A stretch of DNA of 9,679 bases from Alphaproteobacteria bacterium (GTDB lineage Bacteria; Pseudomonadota; Alphaproteobacteria; Rickettsiales; UBA1997): the NCBI GenBank assembly GCA_016869695.1, contig VGDN01000034.1, positions 1 through 9,679 on the forward strand. Reading direction: 5' to 3'. Shown piece after piece: positions 5,957 to 9,679 of this stretch. A model generated the notes under the pieces. It saw only the letters and a program-made list of their open reading frames with translations, did no database searches and was not told the DNA's origin. The translations under genes were made by a program, and so were the position numbers. Each line of letters starts with the position of its first letter. Position 1 is the first letter of the stretch.

Positions 5957-6142
5957 TCATTGTTTTTGCTGATTTTGAGTTGGATTGACAGGGCTGAGTT
6001 TGTAGTTGCAACCACTATCCTCGTCTGGTTGATAAATGCGGTAAGAACATTTCGCTCCGTAAGATTTTGGACTTGGCACGGAGCCTTTTTCGAGAATCTT
6101 ACAACCACTTAGAAGTAGCAGTAGAAGTGTTCTAATCAACAT
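5957..6142 (-). CDS. Possible small lipoprotein
   Basis: This 61-residue frame begins [14 protein letters not shown]: a positive residue (R4), a run of six leucines and a lipobox-like LSGC with Cys14 as the lipidation site. The mature part would be a short hydrophilic peptide (KILEKGSVPSPKSYG...) anchored in the outer membrane or periplasmic face. It starts inside the last codons of the dehydratase gene, an 11-base overlap, so translation would be coupled. No family is recognised. Against it: the leucine run is easily produced by repetitive CTACTGCTACTTCT, there is no strong Shine-Dalgarno, and the frame is short. A second hydrophilic frame overlaps its 3' end (down to 5820), so a frameshifted longer protein is an alternative. 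Confidence 0.4.
   Translation of the reverse strand: MLIRTLLLLLLSGCKILEKGSVPSPKSYGAKCSYRIYQPDEDSGCNYKLSPVNPTQNQQKQ
6054..6102. repeat. Two overlapping inverted repeats downstream of the dehydratase gene
   Basis: GCTCCGT (6054-6060) is inverted as ACGGAGC (6078-6084), followed on + by CTTTTT. GTAAGATT (6059-6066) is inverted as AATCTTAC (6095-6102). The two hairpins share bases and exclude each other. On the plus strand the first could act as a weak terminator after rlmE. Support is symmetry only. Confidence 0.3.
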
Positions 6143-7229
6143 TTCCGCCAGAAATAATTACGAGGATTCTTGGTTTCTTTGCCGGTGGATTTTTTTGCAA
6201 ATATTGTTTTACGCCAGCAATGGCTAAGGCAGAAGTTGGTTCAATTTTTTGCTTTAACCCAACTCCGTTATCAGAGTTGCCCCAATCTTGCGCTAAGCCA
6301 GGATTATGAAGGCTCGAACCGAGAACCGCACCGACAGCGTATCCGTCATACGGCGAGGAGCGGAAGCGCAGGGTCGAACCTTCATAATCCTGGCTTAGGT
6401 AGCGAGAGTGGGGTAACTCTGATGACGGAGTTGGGTTCAATTCGGTCGTAAGCCTTTGCTGCCAATGCAGAATTTCTTCCTCGGAAATTTCTAAAACACC
6501 GGCAAGCTGTTTGATGTAGTGAAAGCAAATCTCGGAAGTGGCTAGAGTCCTAGCCCCGTCAGCAATCGTGTCTGGCGTGTCATCAAATGACAAAATTTCT
6601 CCTGCACGAAAAGAGCGCGCTACATCGTTGGCGTTAGCGGGCTCGCAGGCAAGAACTTTTGCCTTTGGCGAGAGGGATTGCGCTGCCAAAAAACTTCCTG
6701 CAATTAATCCACCGCCGCCGCAAGGAGCGAAAATTAAATCAACTTCTCCAATTTCTGAAAGCGCCTCGAGAGCAGATGTGGCCTGGCCGGCTATGATGTC
6801 AGCATCGGCAGATGGATGGATTAAAACATAACCCTCTTTTTGTTTTTCATGAGCGGCGCGATTCACGTCGGATCTTTTTTCGAGCAGCACAACTTCCGCT
6901 CCCAAATCACGCACAGCCTTGATTTTCAGGGGTGAGGCCTTGGTGATCATGTAAACCAAAACTGGAATCCCAAAAGTTTTACCAACATATGCCGCCGCTT
7001 GCGCGTGGTTTCCCGAACTCTGCACTACAATTTTTTCCGGAAATTTTCCGTGACGCTCTTTGTAACTAAGCACCGCATTAAAAGCCCCGCGCGCCTTGAA
7101 GGAATTGGTTACTTGCTGATTCTCCATCTTAAAAAAAATCTCCGCACCAAGCTCTTCATTTAGTTTTTTGCTCGTCAGTAGTGGAGTTTTTTTGACGTAA
7201 TTTTTGATGCGCTCCAGAGCCTTATTCAT
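6132..7229 (-). CDS. PLP-dependent threonine/serine dehydratase carrying an in-frame palindromic insert
   Basis: This fold-type II PLP enzyme of the threonine dehydratase/serine racemase family should convert threonine or serine to a 2-oxoacid plus ammonia in the cytoplasm. From the ATG at 7227-7229 it has 365 residues. The PLP-binding lysine is K45 in NSFKARGAF, the substrate loop SSGNHAQ is at 71-77, the phosphate-binding GGGGLIAG is near 171-178, and SGGN (360-363) closes the active site. There is no ACT domain, so it is a short catabolic-type or serine-racemase-like form. Residues about 265-325 (NPTPSSEL to NGVGL) are foreign: they are encoded by a 182-bp palindrome placed just before the conserved IEPTSALA strand. 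Without it the length would be about 304, close to the usual 310-330. An upstream TTG (7236-7238) is an alternative start. The gene overlaps the VOC gene by eight bases, so the two are co-transcribed. Confidence 0.9.
   Translation of the reverse strand: MNKALERIKNYVKKTPLLTSKKLNEELGAEIFFKMENQQVTNSFKARGAFNAVLSYKERHGKFPEKIVVQSSGNHAQAAAYVGKTFGIPVLVYMITKASPLKIKAVRDLGAEVVLLEKRSDVNRAAHEKQKEGYVLIHPSADADIIAGQATSALEALSEIGEVDLIFAPCGGGGLIAGSFLAAQSLSPKAKVLACEPANANDVARSFRAGEILSFDDTPDTIADGARTLATSEICFHYIKQLAGVLEISEEEILHWQQRLTTELNPTPSSELPHSRYLSQDYEGSTLRFRSSPYDGYAVGAVLGSSLHNPGLAQDWGNSDNGVGLKQKIEPTSALAIAGVKQYLQKNPPAKKPRILVIISGGNVD
6256..6437. repeat. 182-bp palindromic element inserted in frame in the dehydratase gene
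   Basis: The arms 6256-6320 and 6371-6437 are reverse complements with a few differences. Each begins AACCCAACTCCGT at its outer end and contains CTAAGCCAGGATTATGAAGG. Within each arm AACTC...GAGTT can also form a small hairpin, so the whole may fold as a branched or cruciform structure. The centre (6328-6362) has CGTAT/ATACG around a four-base loop and matches the core of the 149-293 element. One codon-completing base makes 183 bp, or 61 codons, which leaves the protein frame open. The architecture is that of Rickettsia palindromic elements found inside genes, although the sequence is not one I recognise. Confidence 0.9.
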
Positions 7230-7647
7230 ATTTAGCAAAAAGTTGGGATTGGTCTTTAAAGGCTTTAAACTCTAGGGCATTACCACTTGGATCTAAAAAA
7301 AACATCGTCGCCTGTTCACCAATTTTTCCGCGAAAACGGATGTAGGGTTCGATCACAAACTCAACTTTTGCGGCACGTAACTTCTCTGCAAAATCATGCC
7401 ATTGCTGCCATTCAAGCACTACGCCGAAATGCGGTACGGGCACCCCGTGACCATCAACTGGATTCACGATTTTTTCTGACTCTTTGTTGTCAGGACGAAG
7501 ATGAGTGACGAACTGATGCCCAAAAAAATCCCAATCAATCCAACTCTCCGTTGATCTGCCCTCTGCAAATCCTAAGAATTTTCCGTAAAATTCGCGTGTT
7601 TTTGCCAAGTCGTTTACCGGCATCGCGAGATGAAATGGCTGAGTCAT
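7222..7647 (-). CDS. VOC-superfamily (glyoxalase/dioxygenase-fold) protein
   Basis: This 141-residue protein has the vicinal-oxygen-chelate pattern: two beta-alpha-beta-beta-beta halves, beginning [24 protein letters not shown] and ending [15 protein letters not shown]. Likely metal ligands are H6 in the first strand, H73 in PHFGVV and the glutamate of ALEF near 127. Such proteins include glyoxalase I, fosfomycin-resistance enzymes and ring-cleaving dioxygenases; the exact reaction cannot be read from the sequence. The start is firm: ATG 7645-7647 is preceded by GGGAGGT (7651-7657) at ideal spacing. It is the first gene of the operon with the dehydratase (eight-base overlap) and is divergent from a LysR regulator. 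This suggests a role linked to amino-acid or 2-oxoacid metabolism, which is inference. Confidence 0.88.
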   Translation of the reverse strand: MTQPFHLAMPVNDLAKTREFYGKFLGFAEGRSTESWIDWDFFGHQFVTHLRPDNKESEKIVNPVDGHGVPVPHFGVVLEWQQWHDFAEKLRAAKVEFVIEPYIRFRGKIGEQATMFFLDPSGNALEFKAFKDQSQLFAKYE

Positions 7648-7650
7648 ACT

Positions 7651-7657
7651 ACCTCCC
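7651..7657 (-). promoter_or_regulatory. Strong Shine-Dalgarno of the VOC gene
   Basis: GGGAGGT lies four bases before the ATG on the minus strand. It is the clearest ribosome binding site in the window and fixes the start. Most other genes here lack one, so this operon may be translated unusually well. Confidence 0.85.
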
Positions 7658-7677
7658 GTTAGTTAATTTTGCTGTAC

Positions 7678-7705
7678 ATTAAACACTCGTTGCATTGCTT
7701 CACAA
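7678..7705 (-). promoter_or_regulatory. Candidate promoter of the VOC-dehydratase operon
   Basis: On the minus strand TTGTGA (7700-7705) and TTTAAT (7678-7683) are separated by 16 bases, a plausible sigma-70 pair with 4 and 5 consensus matches. Transcription would start near 7670, about 23 bases before the start codon. The weak -35 box would suit activation by the divergent LysR protein. Confidence 0.4.
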
Positions 7706-7717
7706 ACTAATAATTTT

Positions 7718-7732
7718 TTCATCTGATGTGAA
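7718..7732. promoter_or_regulatory. Candidate LysR-type regulator binding box
   Basis: TTCA-N7-TGAA is an interrupted palindrome that contains the LysR T-N11-A motif. It lies about 47 to 62 bases upstream of the proposed operon start site, where LysR recognition sites usually sit, and 17 bases before the lysR ATG, fitting negative autoregulation. A wider TTCACA (7699-7704)/TGTGAA (7727-7732) symmetry overlaps it. This rests on pattern and position only. Confidence 0.45.
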
Positions 7733-7748
7733 AAAAATTCATGGGAAA

Positions 7749-8645
7749 ATGAAACGACTTCCTCCCCTTAAAAGTTTAAGATGCTTTGTGCATTGCGCGA
7801 AGAATCTGAGTTTTACCAAAACCGCCGATGAGCTCAACCTCACACAGGGTGCAGTTAGCAAGCAGATCTCTCTTTTGGAAAATCATCTGAAGTTAAAGCT
7901 GTTTGAACGCCAACATCGCGGGTTGGCTTTGACAAAGCCGGCAAAGAATTACGCCAAGAAAATTGAGGGTGCGCTAAAAAATATTGAGGCAGCAAGCCTC
8001 ACCATTGCTGGTTGTAACCACATCACCCAAAAACTACTTAGCATCAGCATTAATGTCCTTCCTTCCGTCAGTAGTTGTTGGCTGATTCCGCTATTAAAAG
8101 ATTTTAGGAAAAAATTTTCTGGCTACGAAGTGGTCGTAAAAATCGGCGACCGAGAAAGTGATTTTAACAAGCTAGGCTGCGACTTGGCGATTCGCGTTTC
8201 TTCGCAAAAAAACAAAACCGCTTGGAAAAATTTGGTGAGCCAAAAACTTTTTGATGAAGAGCTGATATGCGTTTGTTCACCAAAATTTAAAAAGACTCAC
8301 AAAATCAAAACTGCGAAGGATTTGTTGCACTACGACCTACTTGAACATAGCTGCCGCCCAAAAATGTGGGATCAGTATTTCAAATTTTTGGGACTGAAAA
8401 ATATCCACTACAAATGCAGCAACAGTTTCGAACATTTTTTTATGTTGATTGAGGCGGTGAAGAACGGCTTAGGCGTTGGGTTGGTACCGAAATTCTTAAT
8501 CATGAAAGAGTTAAGAAACAGAGAGCTAACTCCAGTAGAAAGCAAGAGTTTTGTAAGCGGCTACGCTTATTTTTTACTCAGCAAAAAACAGAAAAATCCT
8601 CCACAAAAAATTACTGATTTTGTGAAATGGTTGCAAAGCATTTAG
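7749..8645 (+). CDS. LysR-family transcriptional regulator, GcvA-like
   Basis: This 298-residue LysR-type regulator begins MKRLPPLKSLRCFVHCAKNLSFTKTADELNLTQGAVSKQISLLE, the winged helix-turn-helix (about residues 6-65) with the PPL..L.CF opening typical of the GcvA/AmpR branch. The effector-binding domain covers about residues 90-290 (from LLSISINVLPSVSSCWLIP). The start at ATG 7749 matches this family; an upstream TTG (7695) would add 18 residues that the family lacks. A weak GGGA lies just upstream. It is divergent from the VOC-dehydratase operon with a candidate T-N11-A box between them, so it probably controls that operon and itself. The effector is unknown; an amino acid or its 2-oxoacid would fit the neighbour. 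Its stop overlaps the convergent dehydrogenase stop. Confidence 0.93.
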   Translation: MKRLPPLKSLRCFVHCAKNLSFTKTADELNLTQGAVSKQISLLENHLKLKLFERQHRGLALTKPAKNYAKKIEGALKNIEAASLTIAGCNHITQKLLSISINVLPSVSSCWLIPLLKDFRKKFSGYEVVVKIGDRESDFNKLGCDLAIRVSSQKNKTAWKNLVSQKLFDEELICVCSPKFKKTHKIKTAKDLLHYDLLEHSCRPKMWDQYFKFLGLKNIHYKCSNSFEHFFMLIEAVKNGLGVGLVPKFLIMKELRNRELTPVESKSFVSGYAYFLLSKKQKNPPQKITDFVKWLQSI

Positions 8646-9394
8646 AAAGATTTCTTACCTGGAAGCCTTGAAAATATTGGGTCGGTGATGGTTGGAGAAA
8701 GTAGAGTTACGAACCACAAAACAAAATAGAGCAAGAAAGGAAAGGCGATTCTCGCCTTATTTCTCGCTAGTCCACACTTGATTATCTGCGCACATTTTTC
8801 GGCCGACATCAGGAACGGCATGTAGAAATCATTCACGTCGGTCATCGGGGTTTTGACGTAACCGGGACAGACAACATTTACCTTAATTCCAAATCGCGAG
8901 AGATTGCCGCGAAGCGCTTCGCCGTAGACACGAACCGCCGCTTTGCTGGCGGAATAAGCAGGCGAACTTGGTAAGCCACGAAAGCCGGCAAGCGAGGAAA
9001 TCAGTGCGATCTGGCCTGATTCTTTTTGCTTCATCTTTTCGATGGCTGGATGGATTACATGCAACACTCCGTCGAGATTTGTCGTAAAAATTTTCTTCAC
9101 CTGCGCAAAAGATTCAGTACCTCCCGCCGTACCAGCAGAGACTCCAGCATTGGCGATAACCAGGTCGATATCCTCAATCTTTTCGATCCAATTTTTTGTC
9201 GCTTGCTCATCAGCCACATCCAAAACTTCTAAAAAAACTGTTGCGCCCAGCTCTTCGCAAAGCGATTTTGTCGCCTGCAATTTCTGCAAATCACGTCCAC
9301 ATAAAAATAAATTCACGCCGCTTCTGGCGTAAGCAATCGCAAGGGCACAACCAATGCCACTACCGGCACCGGTGATTAGGATGTTGGTAAGCAT
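8642..9394 (-). CDS. Short-chain dehydrogenase/reductase (SDR), possibly membrane-associated
   Basis: This 250-residue classical SDR has a Rossmann fold using NAD(P)H. Motifs are TGAGSGIG at 8-15, NAG at 82-84, the structural N106, the catalytic S134 and YSASK (Y147, K151), then PGYVKTPM at 177-184. The arginine after the second strand (CGRD, 32-35) is compatible with NADP(H) preference. After the catalytic core a hydrophobic stretch, FPFLLYFVLWFVTLLS (about 218-233), suggests membrane association, as in SDRs acting on lipids or long-chain substrates; the substrate is unknown. The start ATG 9392-9394 gives the canonical N-terminus but has no strong Shine-Dalgarno. It is convergent with lysR, the stop codons sharing two bases, and its 5' side faces the tRNA-Ser gene. 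Confidence 0.92.
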   Translation of the reverse strand: MLTNILITGAGSGIGCALAIAYARSGVNLFLCGRDLQKLQATKSLCEELGATVFLEVLDVADEQATKNWIEKIEDIDLVIANAGVSAGTAGGTESFAQVKKIFTTNLDGVLHVIHPAIEKMKQKESGQIALISSLAGFRGLPSSPAYSASKAAVRVYGEALRGNLSRFGIKVNVVCPGYVKTPMTDVNDFYMPFLMSAEKCAQIIKCGLARNKARIAFPFLLYFVLWFVTLLSPTITDPIFSRLPGKKSF

Positions 9395-9422
9395 TTCTGT
9401 TTTTTGATTTCTGATTTCTTGT

Positions 9423-9508
9423 AAGAGTGGCCTCCGGTTGAGAGGTGCTATATTTTTTGGAAGAGTGGCCTCCGGTTGAGAGGTGCTATATTTTTTGGAA
9501 GAGTGGCC
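9423..9508 (+). repeat. 38-bp tandem repeat leading into tRNA-Ser
   Basis: Two identical 38-bp units occupy 9423-9460 and 9461-9498, and a third begins at 9499 but diverges after AAGAGTGGCC, inside the tRNA. Each unit starts with the 5' head of the tRNA (GAAGAGTGGCC), continues CTCCGGTTGAGAGG and ends in TGCTATATTTTTTGG. That end includes TGCTATATT, an exact extended -10 pattern. Sequence left of 9421 (TGATTTCTTGTAAG) is a decayed match to the unit end. Confidence 0.93.
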
Positions 9509-9589
9509 GAGTGGTCGAAGGCGCGCGCCTGGAAAGTGCGTATGGGGGCAAAACCTCCATCAAGGGTTCGAATCCCTTCTCTTCCGCCA
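9497..9589 (+). tRNA. tRNA-Ser, anticodon GGA
   Basis: This 93-base type II tRNA reads UCC/UCU serine codons. The acceptor stem GGAAGAG (9497-9503) pairs with CTCTTCC (9579-9585), followed by discriminator G9586 and an encoded CCA. The anticodon stem-loop is CGCGC-CTGGAAA-GTGCG with anticodon GGA. The long variable arm ATGGGGG-CAAAA-CCTCCAT is the mark of tRNA-Ser, and the T loop is GGGTTCGAATCCC. It is followed at once by a terminator, so it is transcribed alone. Confidence 0.97.
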
Positions 9590-9630
9590 AAACAAAACAG
9601 CCGGCCTTTAGGTCGGCTTTTTTGTTTTGG
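9587..9630 (+). terminator. Rho-independent terminator after tRNA-Ser
   Basis: The GC core AGCCGGCC (9599-9606), loop TTTA and GGTCGGCT (9611-9618) is followed by a T-run. The A-rich flank CCAAAACAAAA extends the pairing with TTTTTTGTTTTGG to 20-bp arms with only one mismatch and one G-U. The symmetry makes it potentially bidirectional. The stem starts within the CCA end of the tRNA. Confidence 0.92.
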
Positions 9631-9652
9631 TGAAAGAATAAGATTGGGATGA

Positions 9653-9665
9653 GAACCCTGGGTTC
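9653..9665. repeat. 13-bp palindrome at the right edge
   Basis: GAACCC-T-GGGTTC is perfectly symmetric and lies 23 bp beyond the terminator, in DNA without a visible gene. The window ends 14 bases later, so it is unclear whether this is the end of another dispersed repeat. Confidence 0.4.
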
Positions 9666-9679
9666 GACAGGAGTTTAGA

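Noticed and set aside
6238..6442. GGTTCAATT direct repeats (6238-6246 and 6434-6442) flanking the dehydratase palindrome, as a target-site duplication
   Set aside because: The spacing is 196 bp, so a precise excision between them would shift the frame; one copy is part of the conserved IEPTS codons and the other of the TELN codons in a different register. Likely chance similarity.
7695..7748. Upstream TTG start for the LysR gene
   Set aside because: It adds 18 residues ahead of the family's usual MKRLPPL opening and would run over the candidate regulator box; ATG 7749 is better.
9433..9457. CCTC...GAGG plus T-run in the 38-bp units as terminators
   Set aside because: The stem is only four base pairs; too weak for a rho-independent terminator. 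The TATATT is better read as a possible -10 element.
1..9679. CRISPR array, prophage, complete insertion sequence or toxin-antitoxin pair
   Set aside because: No regularly spaced repeats with unique spacers, no transposase, integrase or phage genes, and the Fic protein has its inhibitory helix built in rather than a partner gene.

Overview
The window looks like chromosomal DNA of a Gram-negative bacterium, probably an alphaproteobacterium. Evidence: an EF-Tu N-terminus of proteobacterial type, a tRNA-Ser gene with encoded CCA, a GcvA-type LysR regulator, RlmE, PurK, AT-rich intergenic DNA, and many palindromic repeats. Palindromes that stay in frame inside genes recall those described in Rickettsia and Wolbachia. 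This placement is an inference; no rRNA gene is present.

Layout. 1-125 (-): 5' end of tuf. 126-782: no convincing gene, but several palindromic repeats, including a 145-bp stem-loop element just upstream of tuf. 783-5085 (-): a co-oriented block of purK, an agmatinase/arginase-family gene (speB-like), a Fic AMP-transferase and a succinylglutamate desuccinylase/aspartoacylase-family hydrolase. 5136-5783 (+): rlmE, divergent from purK. 5957-7647 (-): a VOC (glyoxalase-fold) protein, a PLP-dependent threonine/serine dehydratase and a possible small lipoprotein, each overlapping the next. A GcvA-type lysR gene (7749-8645, +) is divergent from this operon and probably regulates it and itself. 8642-9394 (-): a short-chain dehydrogenase whose stop codon overlaps the lysR stop. 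9497-9589 (+): tRNA-Ser(GGA), followed by a strong terminator and preceded by two perfect 38-bp tandem copies that contain the head of the tRNA gene.

The genes are mostly ordinary housekeeping and amino-acid/amine metabolism. The unusual content is the repeat load. A 182-bp palindrome lies in frame in the dehydratase and adds about 61 codons. A 30-bp perfect palindrome lies in frame in purK. The 145-bp element upstream of tuf shares its central core with the dehydratase element but has unrelated stem arms, which suggests a modular palindromic element family. A 17-bp duplication at the fic/hydrolase junction recreates the hydrolase start codon as a dead-end mini-ORF, which points to a past insertion or duplication that split an ATGA-overlapping gene pair.
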